From positions 46,210,942 to 46,274,941 of the forward strand of contig LS997566.1 in NCBI GenBank assembly GCA_000469685.2: a stretch of 64,000 nucleotides of DNA, in the 5' to 3' direction. A program made the translations under genes and the position numbers. Shown here piece by piece: positions 24,701 to 37,363 of this stretch. The notes under the pieces were generated by a model. It saw only the letters and a list, made by a program, of their open reading frames with translations. It ran no database searches and was not told the DNA's origin. Origin of the DNA: Haemonchus contortus. Lineage: Eukaryota > Nematoda > Chromadorea > Rhabditida > Trichostrongylidae. Position 1 is the stretch's first letter. Each line of letters starts with the position of its first letter.

Positions 24701-27700
24701 ATTGCAGATTATCATTCTTTCAATACCTTATGTATTTTTATATATTTTCTTCTCTGTATCTCTTTCTCTATGCTTTTTTTCTTTTCTGATTACTTATGTC
24801 AGAGACAGTAGTCCTGCTTAATCATTTGATCGGCAGTACTCGCAGGATAGGAAGGATTTGTTTGATAATCTGTTGAAACTCCATCGAAACTCCCATCTAG
24901 AGGTTGCCAAGATTAGCGCTTTTTCAGATTAATGAGACGAATTAGTGATCCCCGGGCCTGAATGACATTTTCTTAAAAGTCCTACAAGGAAGTGGAAGAG
25001 TAGTGTTTGTTTCTGTCTGCCAAGATGAAATGACCGCAAAAACAACTTTGCAAAAGTTTTCGATGTTTTCACTAACTTTATTGACTGTTGTGTTTCTGTT
25101 TGTCGCGTAGCTCAAGGTTGGTTGAGCAATTCAAGTTGACAAATGGCCTGCGGTAACTGCTACGGTTCCAGTTCGCTCCAGTCGGAAGTCTTTCATACAA
25201 CTCATTCATAAATCTCAACCAGTAAACGGTAGCGATATAGCGAGAATATCTTTGAGATTGAGAGTGAGAAGTCAAAACAAGTGAGAAGATCGCTTTTAGT
25301 AACCATTCGCAGAAGAAGGAAAATTCTCGAAGAAAAAACTTTCTAGGGCTATAGAACTCGGAGGTTTTCGAAAGTTAGGTTAAACTTCAGGCTGTATCCT
25401 GTTGTGAAAGTCTTTAAACTATTTAGGAAAGGTTTTTTCTCTTTTTGCTGAAAAAGGGGATGAAGGAATTAAGGTACAAGTGCAGAGACTCGCTGATCAT
25501 TCTGACCCATCCATATCAAATTCGTAATTATTGCCCCTGATCAGTGAATGACAATCATTGTCAAGCCGCTTATCACCCTGAGCCGTTATACAGTAGGCGA
25601 CGGTTTTGAATAGGTTTCATGTATACGGCCTCATAGGAAATGCTGATCTGTAGAAAGCACTGTGGTTTTTGGGCTCCCTAAACAAAGTCCAAAGGTGATG
25701 CTGATGGAGTGGCGGAAGTTTTCATCTTCACCTTCGTCTTTCAATGAACAAAGTTCAAAGGTAATACCTATGAAATACGGAAGTTGGCCACTCGTGAACA
25801 GCACGTGTTCTTCCGGTATCTTTGCAGAGTTTTAATATGCGCTCATGTGCTGTTTACAGCATTCCTTTGTGTACCGTGTCAGTCGTGGTCGTACCTGGTG
25901 GATGGCCGCGTGACAGCAGTGTCGTCGTCTGTTAGCAAGAAGGTCACCCAAGTCAGATACCGACCCACCCGTGTTCGCAGTGGTAGAGCTGAGCTGAGAG
26001 GGTAGAACTTCCGATCTATTACATTATAATTCTGACAGCAACAAGTGCCCTCAAGAGCTTCTGTTCTGCTATTCTGTTCTGCTTCTGCAATCAGCAGTGC
26101 ATTTCAAAGACCTCAGCGGTGCCGAACAGTCTAGGTTGCCTTCATAACAGAGTCAAATGCGTGTCAGAAAACTTTCTGCACAGAAGTGCACCAGCCCGGC
26201 TGGAAAAAGAGCGATGGTGTTTCATACCTTTCAGTAGCCATCCATCCTGGAAAAGGCTGAAGAAACAAGAGAAGGAGCCATATTGGCCGTATAGGGTAAA
26301 TCTTACGATCATGCAAGGTGACCACTCGGTTTTCCATCACACTTTTTTTGATACTGCCTGTGAGTCACTGCTTGCCGAGGTCACCAAAGATCCGCGAGCC
26401 CTTATGGAAAATTTCGGAAACGTTAGAAGGAGTTCGATCCCTTTCCTTGAACCTCAAAGCAATCCAGCAATAGTCCTGAAATCTTAGCGGGACGAATAGA
26501 TCATGTGAACTCTGCCCGTTTCCCGGTGCCAAGCCTTTTGTGTAGAGTTTGTGGAATAGAGAAATCTTTCTGGAGCAAGAATCAAAAATCAAAAGGAAAG
26601 CAGAATAACATGCGAGACGGCTACTGAGTCCTTTTGTAGCATGACGTATGCACTTTTTTAGTAATCAGTCCGGAGTATAAAAGTAGTTCAACTTACGACT
26701 CTCCTAAACAGTCCCACCCAAAAAACATTACCGATGTAACTGTCTCTGAAATTGTGAAAAGACTCGCAATGAATATTCTTTTGCGAATCACAGAAACAAG
26801 AGTAAGAATGCTCCCATTTTCGTGGCCACAGTGACTAGTTACAAGGAAGAATCATAAGTAATCACAATTCCAGCCTATGCCTCCATTCACTGTCCTCATT
26901 CGACTAGTAATATTTGCACAGTGCCGCTAGTGTAGTTAGTGTGGAAATACATACAATATACATCACATAAGGGGGTACGGTAGTCTTGAAAATTAGCAGC
27001 AACTTAATTTACAACGTAAACCCTTTTCCCACCCACATTTTTTCAACCCTTGACTTATTTAATTTATCCCAAGTAATGGATTTACCTCAAAAGGCTTACA
27101 TATTGTCAAACACTCCTAAAAAGACAAAAATTCAAGAGGGTCCGATCAACGCTAAGGTAGGGGTGATTTTGAGTAGTTGTCCCTAGTTTCCAACTACTCA
27201 TAGATTCATAGAGCTCAGGGACGATAAGCATAGATTCTCTGTAAAGGGAATGGAATGAACTTGCAGTAGCTAAATTTCTGCGCAAGTGGAAGCCCATAGT
27301 GCTTGGAAAAATTCAGAGGAAAGAAAAAAGAAAATGGCAGTTCCTCGCTGGGTTGGGCAACCGGTAGGAATTATTGCAGAGATTCTTGTACAGCCTGTTC
27401 AAAAAGATGGAACAGAAATGAGGAACAAACTAGAGATGAAGTGTCCGAGCACTTGATCAAGATCTGGCTTCGAGATGTCCTCGGGTCAGGGGCATGGCGG
27501 TGATAGTCACACGTGGCACGAGATGACTCCCTCAACATACACATCACGAGCCATGCGAGGAATTCTTATAATATTTCTAAGTATGACAACTTGTAACCTT
27601 CGTCCTTCTCTACTAAAACCAGAACTGCTTGAGGTTGTATTCGTTCATCCCGTTTCCAAGTAAACGAGAAAAAAATGAGGGCGTTCCAACAAGTACTGCT

Positions 27701-29490
27701 GAAGAGGCTGGGAAACTGAGCTGTTTACTACTGTAACAAACAACAGTAATCGGTTTACAAAGTTAAATTTGATGCCTGAAAATAGACTAGTGGAGCCTAG
27801 ATGAAACGCTTGGGTATCAGAAGTTTTTGCCTTCTTCTTATCTACAAAAGCATCAATTCGTAAGCATGAACGATAAAACTCTGACAAGTACATACAGTCG
27901 CTGAGCCGTCATGTGGACTAGGAATAGCAGCGTCTTGGGACTGTACTTGGATGAGCATAAATATTTCAAGTTTGTAAAGAAGTTTGAATGGAAAGTTCAA
28001 AACCAAGGGGAGATTCACGTCGTTATTCTCTGATCTAAGACGTTCTGGGCCTGTGAGCTACAATTGGCTCCCAGAAGTGTTCACCTAGGTCCCACAAACA
28101 CATTCAATTACCCCTACAGTTCCCACTCGAACTCAGTTGCATGGCATAAACCGAAGCAATTATTAGACACCCAGTGCTTCACCACTTCAAATCGGACTGA
28201 TCCCTCATTAGGATTGTAGATGAAAGCGCTCTCCAACAGGGTATAATGATGCCACGAAGAGACCAGTATAGAGCCTGAACTATGATCAGAAAGCCAACAA
28301 GTAGGTGAAAAATAAACTTCATGACTCTCAAAACCAATCACTGAAAAAGGTTCTATGAAATCCTTGTAGTTATTGCAATCTGATTTGTCAACTGAATAGC
28401 TTCACTGCCTCACTACAGTCCATTCCTCATAAGGGCACCTCCGCATAAAGAGGGACCCCGTCTTCTGCCGTATATGCCGTAGTTGTTGTAACCTTAAAAA
28501 GATGAGTATAAAAATCTGGTAGCATGAAGCAGAACAAGGCTTCTCCATTGAACGTATTGGGAAGAAAAAGAAAAGTTTTTCTCAATACTGATTGCCATTA
28601 AGTAACGTTGACGGACTTTCGTAGCTCAATGTGCATGCTCGAAGAGTTCTGAGTTGCTTTGTTGATTTTGTTTCGGGAAGGAGCCACCTAAAAAAATTTT
28701 TTTATCAGTTCCATTTGTAGGTGTTCATGTTAACTGAACTGACTACTAAAAAATATTACAACAGAACATAAAAAAATATTTGCCAAATATCAAGTTCGTC
28801 AACGTCCTACCTATCACTACAATCATTAAAAGACACATGAATCGTAGATGTTCCATTTTGGAAACACAGTTTAGTTAAGCAGGCTAGGTTTTTTGAATAA
28901 TATAAGTCATTCTGACTAATTATTGGAAAAGTTGTGATGTAATATTGTTCAAAGTAATTCCATACAACTAACATTCAAAAACTCTTTCTTTGATGATATT
29001 TTTCAAAGATTCATTACTGACGTGGTATTGTAGCGATGCCAGCAGTTGCCGACGGATGGACACGTCCGTTGTACTTTCTTGACTTTTGAGCACCTTAACA
29101 AATTTTTCTTTGAAAAAACATTTGATTCCATCGATTACGAAAATTGAAGAAGCTTCAGTGAATGCTTGAATGCTTCAAATATTGAGGCTCTGACCAAGAC
29201 TAATATCATTTCACCCTTTTCTTAAAAGGTCGAAATGATGCTGAATGATTGTGTAGGTGAATGGGTAGTACTCCACAAAATAGGTATGGCAGTCTTCCGG
29301 GATTTCATTTGAATTGAGGTTTGAAACTGCTCAAAGGGAGGCAAATTTCCTGGTACATGGTTGTCGGGCTCCAACAAAGGGGATGAAACCGTAACAATGA
29401 ACTTATAAACCTGTTTCTCCACAGAAATGGGAACAGAAATATGGATCCATAGCTGTATGAGGTCTTTGCAAGATAGGTTTCCTTTAGCAC
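21777..29490. other. Gene-poor spacer
   Basis: No exon chain could be assembled on either strand. The best open stretch is minus-strand 23272-23610 (about 100 codons read after a possible acceptor). Its composition is protein-like, but there is no familiar motif and no partner exon. A GTG/GGT-rich microsatellite lies at 22758-22790 and a T-run followed by an A-run at 24411-24429. A pyrimidine-rich tract lies at 24650-24790. Confidence 0.5.
22758..22790. repeat. GTG/GGT-rich microsatellite
   Basis: Imperfect GTG/GAT/GGT triplets, a short low-complexity tract in the spacer. Confidence 0.75.
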
Positions 29491-29494
29491 AGTC

Positions 29495-29760
29495 ACTTGC
29501 CGGAAATTTGAGAGGACTGGTGTATTGTGTGCAGTGGTAAGGGGAGCACTACCACAAAATCATCGTCCAGGGAACGAATCCCGGAACAGTATTCGCTTAG
29601 GGAACAGGCCTCCATCCTTTCAGAGACGCTTATTCGGTAGCAAACTTGTCTAGGAGGATATTCGCACTGACTTATTCGTCGGCTGGCCATCCCTAGGTTG
29701 TAAAGGCCAGATCCGGGTTCGCAACGATACTACGATTCCGATAAAAAGTCAAATACGAGG
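29495..29760 (+). mobile_element. Diverged SINE copy
   Basis: The head resembles the SINE (GTGTGCAGTGGTAAGGGGAG) and is followed by a good B-box-like GGGAACGAATCCCGG. The body keeps CGTCGGCTGGCCA and TACGATTCCGATAAAAAGTC. It is more diverged than the copies at 8884 and 37058. Confidence 0.6.
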
Positions 29761-29857
29761 CCTAGATAAACGGATTAATCCGATAACACCACAGACCTTG
29801 CGCCTTATCCTTTATTTATTCACTTATTTAAACAACTTATTCTGTAAGGCGAAGCAC

Positions 29858-30175
29858 TGTAGAACAAGAAATCGAATAAGCCCGAATCTACAGAGCAAAC
29901 TTTCAACCAGGTGTGCCTAAAACATTTTCAATGCAGTAAATTCTGTACTCGATGGAAAGTTCGAAATACTGTAATCGTTTGTTATGAGTTTTTGTATGTT
30001 ACCCTTTTCCATGGGCCATGATCTGCGCCTTTACAGTTGGAACTTGGGTGTCACTATTGATATGTGTTCGCGCGGGTAACTCTCCACACCAACCGAAGCT
30101 CACTTTGCAACGGTGCATTCTGCTGCGACACTTTCTTTTTTCATGATTCCTTATCTCATTCTCTTCAATTTACAC
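29858..30175. repeat. Unnamed interspersed repeat, copy 1
   Basis: About 320 bp shared with 39268-39590: CTGTACTCGAT, GTTTTTGTATGTTACC, the GTTCGCGCGGGTAACTC block, and a nearly identical 3' part starting CCGAAGCTCACTTTGCAACG. No coding frame or clear terminal repeats. It ends just downstream of the srx gene's stop codon, so it may form part of that gene's 3' flank. Confidence 0.75.
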
Positions 30176-30220
30176 CTCCTCCTTAATATTTCTCGAACTT
30201 ATCCGACAATGGTAAAACCC

Positions 30221-33200
30221 TCAATCGCTCAATCTTTTCCACTTACATGAATTCCACGGTAAAATCGTGCACAGGAATCGTCGAAATTCCTTGTTGAGCG
30301 TGATGATTATAATGCTGTAAAGAAAAAAACTATTTTAATTAAATTGAAAATACTGCTCACAATGAATATTTGAACTTTTTGTGCAAGGTCGTCCATTTCC
30401 CCTCCCGATATCGCTTGTCCCCATCTGTTTGCATAGACCTTACATACGGACCAACGTTTTTTCTCGGAGACGGGCCCCCTTCCTGACTTTAAAACCTTGC
30501 CGTTTTATGCTCCCCAGGCTAATCAAGTAGGTCGGCATTTGGAACTTCAATGGGATCTCAGGGAATCCAGACACGTTTCTATTATCTTCATCCCAGTAAT
30601 AATTTCAATTCAAACTCACGCATCGCTGAGGTGTACAACATTCCACGCCAATGTCGTCAGTGACCAAACCGCCCATTTATTCTGGAATAGCCAACCAAAA
30701 AAGAAGTACGTACTGAGCTCGACAGCGAATACAACGCCTTGGGCAACAGTCTGAATACAGTTTTAATAGACAAGTCACCAAACGAGACATGGACAGAGTT
30801 TACGAATATTTAGCGCGCGGTCGCGAAGCGGTCTTCGCTATGTATGGGTTCTGATCAGAGGGAACAGTCGTCTGACACGACTCGAAATATTTTATAAATT
30901 CACTTGCACACATCACTGAAGAAGTCAGGTTGCCAGGGCAGACCGCTACGCATCCGCACGCTCATTTTCCATGAATTACGATCTTGTCTTCGAATATTTA
31001 CGTGCTTATTAGGCTGATGCGTGGGGGACATACAGATGTTCATGTTTCGCTATAGAGTTGATAAACTCGTGAACTAACTGAGCGTAGCATTTACAAAATA
31101 AATGAAGATCGATCTGACCTGTTTTAATAGATTCATGTCTGCTTTCCTTTTTGATGCAGTCACAAGGCGAATAGCCTTAGCCATCTGGAATACCAGTTAT
31201 CATTAAGGATTTGACTAACGAATGTAAATGAAGTGCCAAGTGGCATACTCCCACAAGCAGGTCCAAGGATAATTGAAATATGGTGAAATATTGAATTTAT
31301 TTGTTTATTCATTTGTTCAGTCACGTTCTTGTAGTGTGGCATTTAAAGAAGCATTAGAGAGTAGGGAGCATATAGACGAGTAGGGATTCGGTAATTCCCA
31401 AGAGAATAGATAATGCCATGCCATGAACTCCGGCTCAAGTTTGCAGAAGTATTCAAATCTAAATAAGCTGAGCCAATAAACTAGCTTCCGGAGTTCGAAT
31501 ATGTCCAGCTTTTCCTGCCAAATTAGCCTGAAACCAATTAGTAGGAAATTTTTCAGGACGGGATTGGGTATCGGCCGAAAGGGACATAACCCTGATATTG
31601 TCCCCTCAACTGGGGAAATTCAGAATTTAGCATAGTGACAAATCTTGAACTGTCCTGTTACTCTAAAGTATTCCGTATTTACGGACACCAACTTAAGACT
31701 AACGAAAGGATGGGCCTGAGATATTTCACACAATCAAAAATGATCCGGTGGAACGTCATTATTTCAAGCTTACAGTCCCAGTATGCAGCAGCAAGGAGAA
31801 TACTAATAGATTTTCACTTATTGACTTGTTCATTTAGTTGGCTTGCTCACACCGAAAACTTTTTATCTTCTCTTCGAGATGCTCCTTTGAGACGTTCTAT
31901 GTACTGCTCTATCACGGTAGAAGTGCATAATATGGAGAGAGCAATGAATGCGATGGAAGGCTCAAAAAGCTTTTCCAGGAAAAGGAAAAGAAGCAAAGGA
32001 ACTAGATGCACTGCAAAAACACATCAATACCTTCAATATTAATTAACGTTCTAGGTACAGACCTTGAAAACCCTTCACCTGTATGGAAGTGAGCCTGTAC
32101 TTGATTACTGATGTTGTGTCAATGATAGCAATTAGGGTCACTATGGATACGTCTTGACTAAAATCAAAATATCGCAACCATCCGCATTCCTGGAACGATT
32201 GAATTTCATATTTCAATGCAAAGAAGAGCCAGTGCCAAATGGCATGCTACCACCGACAAAGTCTAGGCATCGAGTTTCAACTATGAATTGCTAGGGCCGA
32301 AAGATTTGAGTAGACTCACTACCTCTAGTCCCTTCTGATTCAAATGAGTTCACTACCTTTCATTCCTTCCCTCTTTTTGGGATAGCTTTGACTTTGTAGG
32401 ACTAGGAGAATGAACTACATAGTTAGCAGGTTCAAGCTGGAACATTACCTCGTTAGAGCTGAAGATGAATGTGTAAATCGCATCCGAATAGTGGAATGAG
32501 CAGATGCCTGAATGGGAAATTCACAGGTCAGAAAAGAAACAGAATTCTATGATGGGGCAGATTGCATTTGAGAAATACCCTTTTTCATTCCTTAGATTCC
32601 GATTGTACCCTGTCAGTACTACCCGGCGCGCACTAAATTTGAATATCGGAAAAAGACATATGCAAATCGGTCAAAAAGTCCCACTTCAAACGGCTTCCTT
32701 AAATAAGGCATGTAGTCCGCAAGAGTACCTGGAGCACTTAAATTCACGGTTCAAGATTACATGGGTTTCCAAGGTTTCCCCTGAAATGAACTTCGAAAAT
32801 CTGAGGGTAGCGCAAGGGATTCTGTCGGATTTGAAAAGCAGTTTAAATAGGGTTTTATAAGGTCCCCAAAACTAGCTTAGCTTACGTATAGGCCCAAAGG
32901 TGGACGAGCCGGGGCACACACGTTATAGGCAGAAAGCTTACTGTACCCACGCGATGACATACACATTTGGGCAGCTCGTCCAAGTACCCATACCGAGAAG
33001 TATATAATAGTATTCATAATTGTCTATGTGCAGGACTCACTTCCTCTACGAAGTAAGATTGGTAGAAGAATAGCTAGCGTCCATATAATGACGATTATGA
33101 TGGTAGTGTTGCGATTACTGAAACGATGCATGTAATATATGGTTCCAGTACAAAAATTAACAAGGGACCTGAATATCTTCGGTATAAATGCGAAAAAGTT

Positions 33201-36200
33201 GCCTTTATGCAGTGTGGTGATAGTACGTTCCCATTATGGCGTTTGGTTGTGCTCAGCCGGTAGGGAGGTCGGCCATGTCATAATCACAGCAAAGCATAGA
33301 GTTCAGAATACCCGAACTCATTCAGGACTTACAGATCTAACAAAACTTCCGCCGTTTTTGGAGAGAACTGAGATCAGAAGGCTGTGATGCTCTCATAAGA
33401 GCTGAATCCCCTACCCTTTGGTTCTTTACGCTCTGATCAACCGGCTTTTCGATCGCTTTTCAGTGAGGTCTCTCACATTGGAATGATACGATAAAGATGA
33501 AATGAGCGATTGCAAAGCACGTGGGGCCAGTAGGTTTTGTAGGGATGCCCATCCCTTTTTCGATAACAATGAACCCACTAATTCTTAGAATTCAGTAGCA
33601 TACCTGAAGTGAATATAGTACTTTATTGGGAAGTAGATGGCTGACATTCGATTAATGGAGATGACCAGATGGGAAAATATGCAGATATCATAACAGATCA
33701 GCAGAAGGATACCAACATAACCAGAAGAATCTCTCATGAATTGTATGTCACTGAAAAGGAATGTGAATTGAATGAAATCCAAATAGCTAACTCAACTCTT
33801 CCAAATTAGCAACTTGACCGTATAGCCAACTCAACTCGCCCAAATTATGCAATTAAGCGCAAGCTGTGGGAAAACCAGCTATGTACTCACTAATTTGACT
33901 TCTTTGAGGGAAAAAGGGTTTTTCTACAGCTTTTGGACGTTCCCCACCGCCCATGATCACAGATCTCGTTAGGCCTAAACAACATGCGGGAAATCCCTGT
34001 ATAGTCCATTGTTTACGTAGAAAGTCGTTTCTAATGAACTGAGAAATGATGGGCCTCTGATTCGACGCGCTCAACTCTTCACTGCCAGCGAAAAAATTGC
34101 TATAGAACTAACTAGATAAACCATCAGATTAAACTAACCGCGATCCTTCGTTTTACATAATACAGGTGGCTGTAGCTTGAGTTCCCAGGAGTAGTCCTAC
34201 TTGCTTCTATGGAAGGAACCTGGAACTTGAGGTGGAGGTTGTATCATATTGACCTGTGACCGCGCGGGTCACCCTCGCCCCCTTCCCCCAAGGAAGTTCA
34301 TATTGATCCGACACACTGCCTCTTCTCAATCTTCGTTGTCTACCTTACTCAAAACTCTTCAAATTTTCCTAACTCGTCTTTTTTCTTCTACACCCAACGA
34401 CTCTCCCACTTTGCCCTCCTCCCCGCTCGCCTCGTTTCAAAGGATTACACAGGATCCTAATTTTTGTTTATGTTCTAATTTTTTTGTGAAGCCATCTGCC
34501 TGAGGGGACTAAGAACCTATCCACCAAAGCGAGTGCAAGTCGCTTGAGTCGCTTGAGTCATTCAATTTTTTTTCCTGCAAGCTTCAATTGTCGTTTGACT
34601 TGGTTTTTGTGAAAAAATACTTACAAAAACACCATGGGCACATAATAGAAGGCGAACAGAGCGCATAGAAAAGTTTCTCCTGTGGCTTGACTAGCTGTTA
34701 GTCGTCCAAATGCATTGTTCAGCGTTGGTATGGCACGAGCAAACATCGCCACCAATGCATTGCATATGGCTCCAGGGAAAGCTACCTGGAATTTGACATT
34801 ATGTCTGTTATCGTGAAGCCGAAAAGTAGAGATCATCCTTATTAAGTAGGTAAGACGGCTGTGACATGTGAGCTCAACCCGGTCAGTTAGATTCGTGTGA
34901 TTCGTGCATGTCATCCGTTTCCCATGATGGTATTATACAGCCTACACAAATTCCTTCAGCTCAGCTCTAATTCACCTGTCACAGACCTATGCAGCGTTTG
35001 TTACTTTCTATGTTGGGATTATGAATGGAACGATAGGAATGATCTTGTCAGCTTTCCAGGTCAATTTTCTGGCAGAAGCTGATGATAGCGATGGGGAAAT
35101 CAATTTGCCTTTCCAGACTAATAGCTTGGACAACCGTCTTTGACTTATCCGCAGTTGGCAGCATGAGATTACTTTATCGAGCAAAATAATTTAAAATTAT
35201 TCGAAGCCAGGGTCGTGAAATAGGATGGCCGTGATGCAATGTAACCAGGCCTATTAATTTCATTGAAGGGAACAGGGTGTGGTTTAACATAGTTCAAAAG
35301 GGAAAAACATATTGAAGTGAAATAAAGCAATTCGAGCCCAATTCGTGTAGTTTTTGACCATTTCTTACCCCCTTGAAACGTTCTACAGAACTGATTATTA
35401 CTTCATTGTTTAATGGGGTTTTCTAGCTGGTGTTCGCGATGTGAAATTTATCCCAAAGGATCCCGTAATAGAAAGAATGCAGCCTTGGATGGGGAGACGG
35501 GCGTTAGGAACGATTTTGGGCAATCGATTCGCCGCACGCGGCTGTCGCGGACCACTCATTCGCCGTTATTACAGCTCTAGCGTTCTTCATACAGCTCAAT
35601 CGGTATGCGATCATTATTTTATGCATAATTCTACTATTAGTACTTTTGTTCTTGTATTTCTTACCTACCGCTACATCCTGCTACATTCCTTCGCGCGCGA
35701 CGCTCCTCTCACCGCGACGCGACCATTTCGTTCCTAATGCACCATACCCCCTTGGATGGGACTCGAACTCGTACACGCGTGCTTTCCCCGTGCTCTTGTC
35801 CCTATATTATAAAGACTGCGTTTGATTACTGTCCGCTGATCAACTACATCTGCGCAGCCAATTTTTTAGATGTCTGGGCAGAATTTTCTTTTAAAATGAT
35901 CTGCGACTTCTATACTTTGAACCTTTTTACTTGATCCCCATGCTATCTTCTTGGAAGTCGCCACCACCACTAGTAAGCCTTCAAAAAATATTTGCATACT
36001 TTTTCTGTACTGGGAATTTTTGGGAGACGGGCGTTAGGAACGATTTTGGGTAATCGATTTGCCGCACGCGGCTGTCGCGGACCACTCATTCGCCGTTATT
36101 ACAGCTCTAGCGTTCTTCATACAGCTCAATCAATATGCGATCATTATTTTATGCATAATTCTACTATTAGTACTTTTGCTCTTGTATTTCTTACCTACTG

Positions 36201-36683
36201 CTGCATCCTGCTACATTCCTTCGCGCGCGACGCCCCTCTCACCGCGACGCGACCATTTCGTTCCTAACGCACCACACCCGGAATTTTTCAGAAATCTCAG
36301 AATGAATCTTGTTCTACTTTTTCCACAAATTAATGTGGTATCAACGTACAAACTGGAATAGGATTTTTCTTCCAATTGCCGTTTCGGCTTGATTAGAAGC
36401 AGTATATGTCTGGAATTAAAAATGGGTTTGTTGACTTGATGTTGTTGAAAACTTCTACAAATTGTTGTAAATGATTGAAGCGATATTTACTCCCTCCATC
36501 TATGTGAGTTACAAGACTAATTAAGGTAACCAAAGGGTATGAGATTTCTGAAGCAAATTCGAAATATGTAGAAACAAATAAGTCAAAAGAATAGTTATTT
36601 ACCGCAAATATAATTGCAGCCGCAATTTTACGGTCTCGAGCTGCTACCGATTCTTCTTCGCTTGTCGTGTCCGAATCGTTCAT
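30221..36683 (-). CDS. srx-family 7TM chemoreceptor (complete)
   Basis: Nine minus-strand exons join in phase: 36603-36683, 34625-34785, 33604-33750, 33041-33117, 32449-32507, 32079-32189, 31119-31184, 30620-30750, 30221-30314; 308 residues plus stop. Recognisable srx features are FGRLTASQATGE after the first helix, FAFYYVPMVFFDIQF, and SHLVISINRMSAIYFPIKY, which replaces the DRY box. Then come a TM4 segment IIIVIIWTLAILLP, loop cysteines (SICSF, ECGWL), a TM5 segment and a basic third inner loop (RLVTASKRKADMNLLKQ). TM6-7 follow, then the C-terminal LNKEFRRF. Receptors of this family act in nematode sensory neurons through G proteins; the ligand is unknown. Intron 1 (34786-36602) contains two Mutator-like MITEs. 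A donor-like GTAAGT at the end of the last exon leaves an alternative C-terminus possible. Confidence 0.9.
35483..35758. mobile_element. Mutator-like MITE copy 1 with 9-bp target duplication
   Basis: A 258-bp element (35492-35749) flanked by CCTTGGATG on both sides (35483-35491, 35750-35758). The termini are imperfect 22-bp inverted repeats, GGGAGACGGGCGTTAGGAAC at the left and ending CGTTCCTAATGCACCATACCC. There is no transposase. Nine-base duplications with such ends point to the Mutator superfamily; this is inference. The open frame through it is shared with copy 2 only because the copies are nearly identical. It sits in srx intron 1. Confidence 0.88.
36013..36288. mobile_element. Mutator-like MITE copy 2 with 9-bp target duplication
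   Basis: A 258-bp element (36022-36279), the same length as copy 1 and differing at only a few bases. It is flanked by GGAATTTTT at 36013-36021 and 36280-36288. Its right end, CGTTCCTAACGCACCACACCC, reverse-complements to the left end at 18 of 22 positions. It lies in the same intron and orientation as copy 1, about 270 bp away. Confidence 0.9.
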
Positions 36684-36684
36684 T

Positions 36685-36690
36685 CTGTAT
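36685..36690 (-). promoter_or_regulatory. Possible SL trans-splice acceptor of srx gene
   Basis: ATACAG on the minus strand ends one base before the ATG at 36683. This fits spliced-leader addition or the 3' end of a 5' UTR intron. Confidence 0.45.
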
Positions 36691-37045
36691 ACGGTAAAGT
36701 ACAGTATGAAATAACGATCATCACAAAAGTATGGACGGGGACCATAGGAGGTGAGCGTTTGAAAAAGAAAATCTAGTGGATATTCTCTGAAGGAGAGGAT
36801 ATAGCAGAGGGGAAACTAGCCGTTGTCACGTGCATAAGAGGTGTATCGATCCCTATTCATAATAACAGTGTCTGCTTCTTTACAAAGTAGTCATTAAAGC
36901 TGAATGAAAGGTAAAATTTTATACTGAAATTGAATCGATCCCCCTTTTCTTTTAGATAATGAGCGTTGAGTGATAAATATCAGTTTACTGTCACTAGTTG
37001 ATCATAGGTTTACATCTATGAATTACCGCTAAAATATCCATGAAG

Positions 37046-37363
37046 TATCTGTAAAACGGGCGGAGGTGGTGTAGTGGCAAGTGGCGCACTATATCACATG
37101 CACGGTCAGGGGTTCGAATTCCGGATCGATGCCCGCCTAGGCCAACCAAGCCTTCCATCCCTCCGGAGTCGGTGAATAGGTACCAGACTCGTCTGGGAGG
37201 ATAAAAGTACTGACTTGTACATCGGCCGGCCACCGCAAGTCATTGTATAGGCCACATACGCTCTCATTACGCCACTACGATTCTGAATGGAAGTCAAGTG
37301 CGGGGGCGCATCCCTCAGACGGGACTGATTAACGCCAAAAACTTTATCCTTTATCTGTAAAAC
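37046..37363 (+). mobile_element. Full-length tRNA-derived SINE with 12-bp target duplication
   Basis: The element runs 37058-37351 (294 bp) between perfect copies of TATCTGTAAAAC (37046-37057 and 37352-37363). The head has a polymerase III A-box-like GTAGTGGCAAGTGG and a B-box GGGGTTCGAATTCC in tRNA spacing. The body contains GCCTAGGCCAACCAAGCC and GACTCGTCTGGGAGGATAAA. It ends in TTATCC-type repeats, not poly(A). It is the reference copy for the family in this window and has no coding capacity. Confidence 0.9.

Noticed and set aside
35441..36361. Two nearly identical 80-residue proteins encoded at 35.5 and 36.1 kb
   Set aside because: They are translations of two copies of a non-coding MITE bounded by 9-bp duplications. 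The third copy does not keep the frame.
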